A stretch of 64,000 bases of DNA, taken from the NCBI GenBank assembly GCA_027924585.1, contig BSBM01000779.1:14411001-14475000 (forward strand), given 5' to 3'. Made by a program: the position numbers and the translations under genes. Each line of letters begins with the position of its first letter. Position 1 is the first letter of the stretch. Shown here one piece after another: positions 10,701 through 19,433 of this stretch. The notes below the pieces were generated by a model that worked only from the letters and a program-made list of their open reading frames with translations, ran no database searches and was not told where the DNA came from. This DNA is from Larix kaempferi (lineage: Eukaryota; Streptophyta; Pinopsida; Pinales; Pinaceae).

Positions 10701-12013
10701 AGGGAGATGTTTTCTCCCTCACTGATGAGCTGGGGGATAAGATCAAAGGGATGGGAGGAGGGGTCGAGGGGCTCTTCAATGGGAGCAGTGAAGAGGTCAG
10801 CGAAGGTTTCAACAGCTGCCTTTTTGATTCTCTCTGCATCTTGGATCACTTCTCCATCATACCGAATTTCAGAGACAGCTTTGAAGTTTTTCCTGGCTTC
10901 AGCTTGTTTATGGAAGAACTTGGTATTTTTGTCTCCGCTAAGGAGCCAGAGATTTCGGGACTTTTGTCGGTAGTATTCTTCTTCAGCCCTACAAGCAGAG
11001 AAGAAGTTCTTTTGCAAGGCTTCTTCTTTGGAATGGTTCCAGACAAACGCAGGGGAGGAACCAGATAATGCTTGGTGCGTTTCAAGTTCCGCTTGGGCAA
11101 ATTCCCTGTTAGAGGCAGGAGAGGGAAGATTTTTGGCCCAGGCTTTTAGGGTCAGTTTGAGACGTTTTAGCTTGGATTCCCAGACGAAGGAGGGTGAGCC
11201 TGTGAGGTGGGTATTCCACGAATCTGCAACAGTATGGAGAAAATCATCATGGTGAATCCAGAGTGGGCTGAACCGAAAGGGGAGAGGGCCAAGATTTGGA
11301 TCAGATGTTAGCTCAAGCAGAATCGGTCTATGGTCAGAGGTGTAGTGAGGGAGAATTTTGGAGGCGGCTAGAAGATTCAGTTCGAGGAAGGAGGATTGGA
11401 CAAGGAAACGGTCAAGCCTTGCTGCTACATGGCCTGGCCCAATTCTTTTATTTGTCCAAGTAAAGGTGCCATTTATGGGTTTGATGTCAAGCAGATCCCA
11501 ACCAGCGATGATGTCTTCTACCCATTCTCTAGAAGGATCTCTAACCGGGTTTCCTCCTTTCTTTTCATTAGCTGCCAGGGTCACATTCAGGTCTCCAGCT
11601 ATGATAATGTTGTCTCTATTCTGTAGTTGAAGAAAAGCTTCAAGGGTGTTCCAGCACTCTTTTTTTTCCGCATACAGAACAAGGACATAGAGATTAAAGA
11701 GACATACCTTGTGTCCAGATTGCTTGTGGACCAGTTTTGTGAAGACCCAGTGATCAGCACGCTCTTCAGCTTCAATATCATATTGGAGAGGATCCCAGAA
11801 GGTGGCGATTCCGCCTGATGCACCTCTAGAATTATTACCAATCCCAACACTTTTTTTCCAAAATCTTTTTCCGATTTGGAGGGTCTTTATCTCCTCCATT
11901 TTAGTTTCCTGGAGTAGCAGAATCTCAGGCCTATGGATTCTGATTAGATCTCTCATTGCTTCTTCTTTCAGGGTAGATCCAAGCCCTCTGCAATTCCAGG
12001 AGATGTATTTCAT
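7775..12013 (-). CDS. LINE ORF2: endonuclease / reverse transcriptase / RNase H
   Basis: The protein has 1412 residues. An AP-like endonuclease covers about 1-237, with the N-terminal WNCRG, the QETKM glutamate, the AGDLN and the terminal SDHRP motifs. Reverse transcriptase covers about 470-760, with catalytic FADD near 691-694. A zf-RVT type Cys/His segment lies near 1095-1180 (HIMLDCP). An RNase H domain at about 1265-1390 keeps all four acidic residues (FFDGAS, NNIAEF, LGDSR, HADTEAN). The length and domain order match plant L1 elements with a terminal RNase H. The start codon overlaps the ORF1 stop as ATGA, which suggests termination-reinitiation. It would nick target DNA and prime cDNA synthesis on the nicked end. 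No disabling change is visible. Confidence 0.95.
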   Translation of the reverse strand: MKYISWNCRGLGSTLKEEAMRDLIRIHRPEILLLQETKMEEIKTLQIGKRFWKKSVGIGNNSRGASGGIATFWDPLQYDIEAEERADHWVFTKLVHKQSGHKVCLFNLYVLVLYAEKKECWNTLEAFLQLQNRDNIIIAGDLNVTLAANEKKGGNPVRDPSREWVEDIIAGWDLLDIKPINGTFTWTNKRIGPGHVAARLDRFLVQSSFLELNLLAASKILPHYTSDHRPILLELTSDPNLGPLPFRFSPLWIHHDDFLHTVADSWNTHLTGSPSFVWESKLKRLKLTLKAWAKNLPSPASNREFAQAELETHQALSGSSPAFVWNHSKEEALQKNFFSACRAEEEYYRQKSRNLWLLSGDKNTKFFHKQAEARKNFKAVSEIRYDGEVIQDAERIKKAAVETFADLFTAPIEEPLDPSSHPFDLIPQLISEGENISLSAPITMDEIKSALAAMKPDSAPGPDGFTTRFFTCCWTIIKYDLLKMVRHSQNTNKLGGSTNSSFLALIPKEKGANAFDRFRPISLCNTGYKLITKIIATRLKKLLPQIIPENQGGFIKGRKILDNIILVQEAIHSSNQRKEKGMVIKLDLANAFDRVRHDFLFAVMAKFGFSTNFISWIKGCVGDPWIAPLVNGRPTRFFKASRGLRQGCPLSPLLYAIQASVLSFQLNFSQDIHVLPGLRIVNNVRDINHAQFADDTLLLGGASVHSSEQFKRELEVYKTVSGSKINLHKSKIFSWNCTTRELRDISRTLGMNSTKDWNNFIYLGIPICKSKITSADWDPIVDKIKSKIQKWGASWLNLAGKTILIKSVLNSMPIYQSSILLAPCSAVNKIEGLLRKFIWEGGKGNENKLHLVSWEKIKKPRKEGGLQIRSLTTQNLALGAKLLWHMISGKSSWSKEALRRKYFPGPRKRCLDQQPPPRKGSPIHKLCIKALPSFQNKLYWIPGNGSSINLWDDSILESPPLGSNSHISNIKNWLIGKGSNTLKDISVWENEIWNGWDLGHVPPDLKDEATALLDLLQGKSPSKLGSKDRRGWGTSGVYSAAEGYKELQTIPYAAPNPAGWTFIWAKPFIPKIDIFCWSLAHKSILTGDNLRRKGMAGPTRCPLYKNSDETMDHIMLDCPYAKETWTHAMSLNIALNLPLSVQLLFLTWNSLSPFNLSNKALLQSTWGWIPKAICWNLWIERNNRIFRSKEAPPWRTAVKARAILGEVMDCHSLNNDSPLLHEELIWLNKLTTKLPSQPSNGVPHSETWEIRMEEADFNRWVASLNEPCLFFDGASKGNPGPSGAGGIIKSERGIISINYSWGLGIGTNNIAEFCSLWQGLQIARNHGIRQLTVLGDSRILIKALQTKKAPPNVHLRHIFQKIIQASKSFHKIRYFHVLRALNSHADTEANNGVEMDHGNLNINGMCQRCDIP

Positions 12014-13344
12014 TGACGAATTTGGGGTGAGGTTTTGGCCTCTTTAGAGGCCTGATTTGTACCTTTTTTGGAGCGGGTGTTCATGATGCCTTTAAGGGTT
12101 TTTTGAGAGCCTTCGAGGACCTCCAGGTAGGTTGCTTCTTCCCGTTGTTTCTTCTTGGATTTCCTTCCTCTTGGGGTTTTGATCTGGAGGGAGTGGAGGC
12201 CGCTGGTAGTCTCTTCTTCGGTATCTTCTTCAGGGTCTGATTCTTGCAGCTGTGGATCTTCATAAACTTCCTTGGGCGAGCTTGGCTTATCATTTTCTTC
12301 TCGAGTAGAGGGTATTTCACCAGGTTCTAGCAGATCTGCATTCAGGGCATCAGAGATCACCCTGTTGGCATGCACAGCCGCCCAAGGGACCCCGTTATCT
12401 GTTGGTTGCATCTCCTCAGAGCTGATGACCTCAGGACGGTCTTTGGGGCTTGAGATTATGACTGGATCTTCTTTTGTGGACTCGCTGGAGGGTTTGTTGG
12501 AACTTGAAGGCTGATTTTGCATGTTCATGATTTTCTTTTCAGGATTCTTTGGGATTGCCTTGCCTTTCTTGACTTTTTGCCATCCTCCTTCGTCATCTGA
12601 GACCTGATTTTTTGGGCAGTTTCTTTGAAAATGACCATGTTCATGACATTGGCGGCATTTGAACGGGATCTGTTCGTAGTCGAGCTTTTGGTAGTATATC
12701 CATTCTCCTATTTTGAGTTTAATAGCTTCAGGGAGACCTGCTTCAAGATCAACTTCGACACATATTCTGGCGCATAAGTATTGGCCCTTGTTATCAGCTT
12801 TGTCAATGTATTTTCCTAAGGTGTTTCCAATTTTTTCCAGAGTGGGAGAGTTCCAGCAGTGAATAGGAAGGTTGGGAAGCCTTACCCAGACTGGAACTTC
12901 TGTCGGTACATCTGTTTCTGCATTGAAGTCGGGCGTCCATCTGTTGAGGTATAATCCTTGAGCACCCATGAAGTATGGGCCATTTCTAAATATCAGATCT
13001 CTGTCTTCTTGGGCTATAAACTCAAAGATAAAGAAGCCACGTCCAACAGGGTAACAGGTGACACTGTTCTTTAGTTGGGGGCGCCAGTTCCTTTGAATCG
13101 AGTCGTCGGTGGTCTTGGTTGAGGGCCAAAGCCCCATAAACTGTCCGACTAAACCCCTATCAGCAAGGGCTAAGGCGACTTTGATGGGGATTTCACCAGG
13201 CAAATCGATTTCGGGGATGGAGTCAAGCTTTTTGATGAATTTTGGAACTGTGGGGGCTTTGGGTTTAGCGCCAGAGGGGTGAAGGAGCATGTTGAAGGCG
13301 TCAGAGGCTGTGGGAGGGGGAATCCCTCCCCCGAACGCCGCCAT
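12010..13344 (-). CDS. LINE ORF1: nucleic-acid-binding protein
   Basis: The protein has 444 residues. Residues about 60-210 form the DUF4283-like RNA-recognition region typical of plant LINE ORF1. It is followed by one CCHC zinc knuckle near 235-248 (CRQCHEHGHFQRNC). The C-terminal 190 residues are low-complexity, rich in Ser, Glu and Lys, and end in a basic tail. It should coat LINE RNA and form the ribonucleoprotein with ORF2. The start ATG lies only about 82 nt from the element 5' end. Its stop overlaps the ORF2 start by the four bases ATGA. The frame is intact. Confidence 0.93.
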   Translation of the reverse strand: MAAFGGGIPPPTASDAFNMLLHPSGAKPKAPTVPKFIKKLDSIPEIDLPGEIPIKVALALADRGLVGQFMGLWPSTKTTDDSIQRNWRPQLKNSVTCYPVGRGFFIFEFIAQEDRDLIFRNGPYFMGAQGLYLNRWTPDFNAETDVPTEVPVWVRLPNLPIHCWNSPTLEKIGNTLGKYIDKADNKGQYLCARICVEVDLEAGLPEAIKLKIGEWIYYQKLDYEQIPFKCRQCHEHGHFQRNCPKNQVSDDEGGWQKVKKGKAIPKNPEKKIMNMQNQPSSSNKPSSESTKEDPVIISSPKDRPEVISSEEMQPTDNGVPWAAVHANRVISDALNADLLEPGEIPSTREENDKPSSPKEVYEDPQLQESDPEEDTEEETTSGLHSLQIKTPRGRKSKKKQREEATYLEVLEGSQKTLKGIMNTRSKKGTNQASKEAKTSPQIRQ

Positions 13345-13426
13345 CGAGCGCGAGAGCCGAGCAGCAGCAGCGATGGTTAGGGCATAGCAGAGCGCCGTTC
13401 CTCGGATTTGCGATGCATTTCTGTAT

Positions 13427-13440
13427 TAATAACCATGATT
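13427..13440. repeat. LINE target-site duplication, right copy
   Basis: Exact copy of the 14-mer at 6950-6963. It marks the 5' end of the LINE, so the insertion is not 5'-truncated. Confidence 0.9.
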
Positions 13441-13566
13441 AAGATCTTCTTATGGTGTAAATGGAATCAATCCTCCATCAATTCCCTGAATGTCAGTGCC
13501 CGCTCGAACCTATGGGAATCAGATAGGTTAGCGGGATGGTCCTCGGTGCTTAAGTAGAAGAGGACA
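13441..13566 (-). repeat. Chromovirus 3' LTR, proximal part
   Basis: On the minus strand a purine-rich tract (GAGCGGGGAGGACT) after the chromodomain is followed by TGTCCTC, a plausible polypurine tract and LTR start. About 125 bp follow before the LINE insertion site. The remainder resumes below 6950. Confidence 0.45.
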
Positions 13567-13579
13567 TTATAGTCCTCCC

Positions 13580-14161
13580 CGCTCGAAATTGATTTCCCTC
13601 AAGCAACTGTAATGATGGGTGTTGTAATACCCGTTCTCCTCCCCAAGTGGCCTCTTCTATAGGAAATTCTTTCCATTGAACCAAGTATTCTCTAATTATC
13701 ATGTTCCTTATTTTTCTTTCTCGCACTTCTAGGATTCATTCTGGAACCAAAATCAGTTTCCCCTCATCATCAAGGGGGGGTAGTTATGATGAAGTAACAA
13801 TCTGTTTACCTACTTCCTTCTTGAGGTTAGACACATGGAACACATTATGAATCTTACTTTCTTGTGGTAATTCGAGCTCATATGCTACCTCTCCCACTTT
13901 CTGGATTATCTTGTAAGGACCATAAAAGTGAGTCTTAAGTTTCTCTGCTCCTTTCTTCTTAAGGGATGGTTGTCTGTAAGGCTGTAGTTGTAAGTATACC
14001 AAATCCCCCACATCAAAACTATGCTCAATCCTATGTCTATATGCATATACCTTTTTTTTATTCTGGGCAACCTGTATGTTTTCCTTGAGTATCTTGAGAA
14101 TATATTGACTTTCCTGAATCCACTCCTTGGCTTTTGGAGCCCTGCTATCACCAAACATCAT
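13580..14161 (-). pseudogene. Integrase C-terminus and chromodomain, broken
   Basis: The frame begins after the integrase core and contains the GPY/F-type module (FYGPYKIIQKVGEVAYELEL, then FHVSNLKKEVG). A stop at 13784 follows. The open frame then resumes with a chromodomain segment (VPE, then ILEVREKK, then YLVQWKEFP, then EATW) at about 13760-13640. Chromodomains direct integration toward particular chromatin marks. The aromatic residues typical of the fold (Y, W, W) are present, but stop codons interrupt it. Confidence 0.75.
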
Positions 14162-14277
14162 GAAAAGGATAAAGCATCATAATCGTACAATGCTTTAAAA
14201 TGAGTCATATTGATGGTCATATGGTGTGTAGTATTGTAGCAGTGTTCCCCTAGGTGTATCCATTTTATATATGTCCT

Positions 14278-15147
14278 CTAATGACCTGCTACATAGTTCC
14301 TCAAGTATCCCTCAATCCACTTATTAAATATCTTTGTCTGTCCATCAATCTGAGGATGATAACTCATGCTCATAGCCAATCCTGTACCAACCAACCTAAA
14401 GAGATCCTGCCAAAATGCTCCAGTGAACTTGTTGTCTCTATCACTAACAATGGTATTAGGTAACCCGTGCAACCTGAATACCTCTCTGAAAAACAACTCA
14501 GCTACCTGTGCGGCTGAATAGTCAAAAGGAATGGCAAAGAAGTGAGCAAACTTGGTCAACCTATCCACCACTACGTACAAACAGTCTCTACCCTGTACCT
14601 TGGTAAACCCTCTAATAAATTCCATTGAAATGCTTTCCCATTTTTGCTCGAGAATGGGTAATGGTTGTAGTAAACTGACAGGGTGAGTATGCTCTATCTT
14701 ATTCCGTTGGTACAAACTACCCTCCATCACATGCTGCATCACATCATTCTTGAGGCCCTTCCATGAGAACCTATCTCTAATCTTCCTATAAGTCTTAAGA
14801 AACCCTTGGTGTCCTTCTAAAGGTGAGTCACTAGAAGCTTGTACAATATTTTTATTAAGTGCAAACTTGATGACTAAGTGGATTCTGTTCTTATAGTATA
14901 TAATGTCATCTATTACTCTATACCTGTCATCCTGAATATGTCCATCCAATATTTTGTAAGCAAAATTATCTTTGGAGTATTTGACCATAAGATGAGATCT
15001 CCAATCTGATGAAATGTTCATAAGGGATAAAGTGGTTGGTCGTCTACAAAGTGCATCTGCTACCACATTGTTTTTTCCCTTTATGTATTCAATATCAAAG
15101 TAATAAGCTTGAATATTTCTCACACATTTTTGTTGCCTCTCATTCAA
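14278..15147 (-). pseudogene. Integrase core with end of RNase H, chromovirus
   Basis: A 289-residue open segment. It starts in the last RNase H motif (GKNNVVADALCRRP). It continues through a degraded HHCC zinc region and the integrase core with Asp in VVVDRLTKFAHF and Asp in IVSDRDNKFTG. The third catalytic acid, normally Glu in a GQTE motif, reads GQTK here (HPQIDGQTK), a charge-reversing change that should kill catalysis. The next stop separates it from the C-terminal module. Confidence 0.8.
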
Positions 15148-16569
15148 TTCTTTCTATTCCAAGAAGTACCTTAAGTTGTTGTGATCTGTCTTAATCTTGA
15201 ATCTACCACCCACTAAGTATTGTCTGAACTTGGTTAGCGCATGGAGAATGGATAACATTTACTTGTCATATATTGAATAGTGGCTCTTATAGTCCTTGAG
15301 TTTTATACTCTCAAATGCAACAGGGTGTTTTTTCTGCATCAATACTACTCCTATACCCTCTCCTGAAGCATCACATGCTAATACGAATGGTTGTGTAAAA
15401 TCTGGTAGTGCTAGTACAGGGCATGAACTCATTACCTTTTTCATTTATTCAAATGTCCAATGTGCTTCCTCTGACCAACTGAATTCCCATTTCTTAGTAA
15501 TATTCGTGAGTGGTCTTGTCATCTATGAGAAACTGCTGACATACCTCCTACAGTATGTGCAAAGGCCCAAAAGTCCTATAAACTCTGTCACATTTTTAGG
15601 TGTAGTCCAATCCAGTATGGCTCTAATATTTTCCAAGTGTACCTATACCCCATTTGCTCCTATCATGTATCCCAAATATAACATCTCTTGCATACCAAAC
15701 TCACATTTGGACATATTGGAATATAGTGACTATTCTTTTTGAATTTCAAGTACCTCATCAAGGTGCTCTAAATGATCTTCCCAAGTCCGACTGTAAATTA
15801 ATATATCATCGAAGAATACCAGAACATGCTTGCGTAATCGATCCTTGAAGGTGTTGTTCATACATGAATGGAAAGTAGCTATTGCGTTAGTGAGCCCAAA
15901 TGGAATCACTAGAAACTCGTAGTGTCTGTACTGACAACAAAAAGTGGTCTTTGGAACATCCTGTTCCCTAACACGTATCTGATGGTAACCTGATCGGAGG
16001 TCAATTTTAGAGAACTATTTTTCCCTGTGTATTTCATCCATCAATTCATCGATCCTGGGGATTGGATACTTGTTTTTAATTGTTTTCTTGTTAAGCACCC
16101 TGTAATCGATGCACATGCGTAAGGTTCCATTCTTCTTCTTTACTAACACCACTGAGGATGCAAATGGACTGGAGCTAAGTTTTATGTAACCTAATTTGAG
16201 CAACTCTTTGATCGTACTTTCAATTTCATCTTTATATCTTTTGGGGTGTTGGTAAGGGGTAGTGATGACAAATTGAGTCCCCTCCTCTAACTCAATAAAG
16301 TGCTCAAATCCTCGATCTGGAGGCCTATCTGATGGAAGATATCCAAATAATTTTTTATGCTTCTCCAATAGTGCCTGTATGTATATTGGATGTTGTGTGG
16401 CTCTATCTGGTGGCTTCCTGAAAGTAACCAAGCAATCTGATTCCCACACTATGTCTCCCTGTTGGAGCATGGCCTCCATCCTGTGTGATGATATTGATCT
16501 TGGAGGGTAGGTATTCACACCTCTCAAAGCCACTCTTTGTCCTTCTGTCTCGTGAAATTCCATCTCCAT
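15148..16569 (-). pseudogene. Reverse transcriptase and RNase H, chromovirus
   Basis: RT motifs run in order: [20 protein letters not shown], then [10 protein letters not shown], then [12 protein letters not shown], then catalytic [10 protein letters not shown] near 15815, then LGYMIGANGV. RNase H begins FVLACDASGEGIGVVL near 15390. The frame is shared throughout but broken by in-frame stops near 16015, 15735, 15560, 15443, 15259 and 15155. Four of these are TAG and two are TAA. The product cannot be made as one polypeptide. Confidence 0.8.
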
Positions 16570-16611
16570 GATCTGGTAGTTCGTAGAATAATTTCCAAGG
16601 GAATAAATCCA

Positions 16612-16842
16612 CTAAACTCCCAATACCACATTCGTGTCTAGTACATCAACCACATAAAATGTATCTTTCACTGTATAGTTCCCTATAGTCGCCTTCAATT
16701 TTGGAATCCTCTTGTTACACTCCATGGTGTGGTTACTTGCTGTGGATACTGTAAATCTATCAAATCTCTCAATCGGGATACCTTTTATTTTTATCCAGGA
16801 AACATCAATAAAGTTGTGGGATGGCCCACCATCTATCGACAC
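16612..16842 (-). pseudogene. Aspartic protease remnant, chromovirus
   Basis: A 76-residue open piece. It contains the protease active-site region (IDGGPSHNFI, where the family usually has D-S/T-G) and the flap and C-terminal hydrophobic motif VDVLDTNVVLGV. A TAG at 16612 separates it from RT. Confidence 0.65.
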
Positions 16843-16953
16843 TCCAAACCTATTGCCCTGTATGACACCTTTGATACAAAGAGTGTGAAATATAGGAAAT
16901 CCAGATAATGTATCAATGACACCTCCCTGTGTCCCCTCAAGACACTGCTCCTC

Positions 16954-17986
16954 CTATGTTGCATAAAGTTCCTCTCCCTGTTCCTGGTTCTGATCATCCT
17001 TGTCCTCTCCACTATCGGAGTATACCTCTATGTAGTGATCCTTTCCCTTCCTGGAACACCTATGACCTGGTACCCATGGTTCCTGAAAATTGAAACACAA
17101 TTTATTTCTTATAAGATATTGACGGGTATCATTATCCATCAACTCTTTCTTGTGCCATTCTTTTTGGAAGGGTCTCCTCTCCTTATATTTTATAGGAAAA
17201 TTGGTTATGGGAGGAAACTTAATTTTGGGAATTGAATCCTATAAATATATGGTATGACTGATGGCATCAGACAGGGTGGTGGATCTATAAGCCTTAACCC
17301 ATCCATGTAAGGGTTCAATGAGAGCCTCGGTGAAAAACATAATTAACCTGCTCTCTGAAATATCTGTCACCGTGACTGCTACCCTTTGGAACTCATATAT
17401 GAATGATTCTTGACTACCTGTCTTCTTGAGTTGTGCCATCTCTCTGAAATGCACCTCAGGGTCTTTCCCGTCAAAGTGCTCGATGAGCCTTTTTGATGGT
17501 ATTGTGACCCAATGTCACTAGCTCGTGGTACCAACACTCATGGGATTCCCCATCCAAATGCACGGTATCCAAGTTAATGGAATCTGTCTCCATCATGGGT
17601 TTGAGTTGAAAGTAATTAGTGTCCAACTTCTATACCCAATTTCGCACTGGGCCATTCCAGGTCCCATCAAAGGTAGGAATAGTCAGTTTCCCTACTGTGC
17701 ACTATAATTCATAGTTCTGGTTGAAACCGCTGGTACGAGTCAATCAATTCCATATTTATGAGGAAATTATGGATGTCTTTGGAAGTCCTATTAAGCTTGT
17801 TTTTATGGGAAAGTTCATTTTACAGTCTACCTCTATATTGTTGTCTGATTTATCATCTGCATGAGAATTGGTATAGTATCAATTCAAGGAGAAGGGTCTG
17901 CGTGAAGCATGGTAGAAGTTCAAATTCCTAGTTGTTTCAGCTAGGGATTGGTGCATATGAGGAATGTTTTCTGTTTCATGTCTCTG
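16954..17986 (-). pseudogene. Gag remnant, chromovirus, interrupted at 17986
   Basis: On the minus strand the capsid part reads in pieces: the KLTIPTFDGTW start near 17695, the HLDGESHE..WYHELVTLGH region, then FREMAQLKKTGSQESFIYEF and ALIEPLHGWVKAY (17454-17239). A zinc knuckle region at about 17090-17040 has lost its second Cys (CFNFQEPWVPGHRC). Stops lie near 17239 and 17660, and several lie between 17730 and 17885. The N-terminus continues to 17986, where Gypsy-B begins. Confidence 0.7.
17982..17986. repeat. Gypsy-B target-site duplication, left copy (CTCTG)
   Basis: CTCTG directly precedes the LTR start TGTTGG and is repeated at 46744-46748 directly after the other LTR end CCAACA. Confidence 0.85.
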
Positions 17987-19421
17987 TGTTGGCTGCTTTT
18001 GGGGGCAGACCCGGGTTTTAATGAAGCGTAGCAACAAAACCCCTTGGCGCACTGGCCCTCTCGGCAACGAGCTGCGCAGCACCTCAAGGTCTCACCCGAA
18101 GTGGCTATGGGGGGGCTAAGGAATCAGATTTCCTTAACCTAGGCGACGCGGAGACTGTTCTCTCTTCCTCGATGATTCCTCAAAGCAGACTGTCTGACTT
18201 TTCCGCAGACCCCTCAGCGTAATTGCACTGAACTCCCGCTCAATAGCCTAGCTGCGCGGCATCTCCATTCCGGTGCATGAGGCGACTATCCCCTGCATCA
18301 ACGCTCTATGTATATTTTATGCCCGCGTGCCCAACGTAGTAATGCATTCCTCTATCGTTGCGGCGACAGCGTTCTACAGATTCTTCGACACTTAACGATT
18401 ATAGTTACCAAGGAAGCTTCAAGAATTCACTTAACACTCATAAAGATAATGCAAGATTCATGTATACATAGGTAGTGAACTAAAACAGGCAATCACTCAA
18501 CCCAACATCATAACAACAAGAAGTATGAAGTTCACCTCCTCGGGGAAAACCACGTCCACAGGAGTGTTATATTAACCAGAAAAATGATAGAGTTACACAA
18601 TATGCTGCGCACACAGCTGCAGCCTTAGATCTTTCCAGGAAACTCCACACACACAGCTGGGGGCCCTTCTCTCGATCTAGTCTCTTTCTCTTAGAGATTA
18701 CAATATAGTTCAGACGTCGACTCAGACTGTCTGCAACTCAAGGATTTAGCTTCACAGCTATCCAGTTCTACTCTCACCTTCTAACAACACAATAGAAGAC
18801 TTACTACCTAGATAGCTTATCTCAAACAGCTAACCTGCGTCTCAGCATCTAAAGGCTAGCTAACTAACTAACATCTAACTTTTACAATTACACATATATA
18901 TAGGTGGCCATGACGGTCGCACCTTTACAATTCTGTGGGCCTTTCCCAACAGTAATCCCCAAAAACCCTAACCACAGACATGGCTAGGTGTACTGTAGGC
19001 GCCGCTTGCAGTCATGTCGCCGCTTCTTGCAGGTTCTGTGACTTTCGGCGCAGATTGCGGGTATGGGCGCCTTGTCCTTCTCCTTCAATGCTTTGGTCCA
19101 TTGCTCCTCCTTGATCCGAGCAACCATAACTTCTTTACTTAGCCTTAAATGAGGGTAGTTGAGCCCTCTACTCCGTCGCTTCATTTATTATGGTAGCTGA
19201 GCTTTCTATTCAGCCACATTCATTCTTCTATGATGTGCGCGCGAGCTCCGTGAGTTCCAGTCTGTAATCTACATTGAGCTCATCCATCTGGCACCGTACT
19301 GCACACCGTTTTCTTCTGCCCAAAATTTGGTGTTTTTTCAAAGTTAGCACTTTCCCTTCAACACTTGTGCTTTTTCCTCAAAATTCACAGCTTTACCATA
19401 GCTACGGCCTAGGCTCCAACA
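17987..19421 (-). repeat. Gypsy-B 3' LTR
   Basis: 1435 bp, TGTTGG...CCAACA on the plus strand, paired with 45315-46743. A minus-strand TATA box (TATATATA) lies at 18895-18902, preceded by CACC. This places transcription start near 18865 and leaves a long R/U5. A purine-rich GTTAGGGGCC just outside the LTR on the minus strand is the likely polypurine tract. ORFs of 66 aa shared by both LTRs are not called as genes. Confidence 0.93.
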
Positions 19422-19433
19422 GGCCCCTAACAC

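Larger units (their letters stand above)
6964..13426 (-). mobile_element. Full-length plant L1-type LINE
   Basis: A complete non-LTR retrotransposon of about 6.46 kb, flanked by a perfect 14-bp target duplication. On the minus strand it runs: GC-rich 5' UTR of about 82 nt, ORF1 (RNA-binding protein), ORF2 (endonuclease, reverse transcriptase, RNase H), a small third frame, a 3' UTR without features (7176-6971), and a poly(A) tail seen as T at 6962-6970. ORF1 and ORF2 have no stops or frameshifts and the target duplication is perfect, so it is young and may still be active. It sits in the 3' LTR of the minus-strand chromovirus. Confidence 0.93.
13567..17986 (-). mobile_element. Chromovirus-type Ty3/gypsy element, internal region, decayed
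   Basis: On the minus strand the order is gag, protease, RT, RNase H, integrase and chromodomain, the order of Ty3/gypsy elements of the chromovirus branch. The frame is mostly shared through gag-IN, with about nine in-frame stops, mainly TAG, and a frame change near 14165-14280. The N-terminal part of gag is cut at 17986 by Gypsy-B, and the rest should lie above 46748. No 5' LTR was found, so the 5' end is either truncated or too decayed to see. Confidence 0.8.

Noticed and set aside
8865-11630. Several 80-176 aa plus-strand ORFs across the LINE
   Set aside because: They are shadows of ORF2 on the opposite strand.
18984-19184. 66-aa minus-strand ORF repeated at 46314-46514
   Set aside because: Present in both Gypsy-B LTRs by duplication; it lies just upstream of the LTR TATA box and has no motif.
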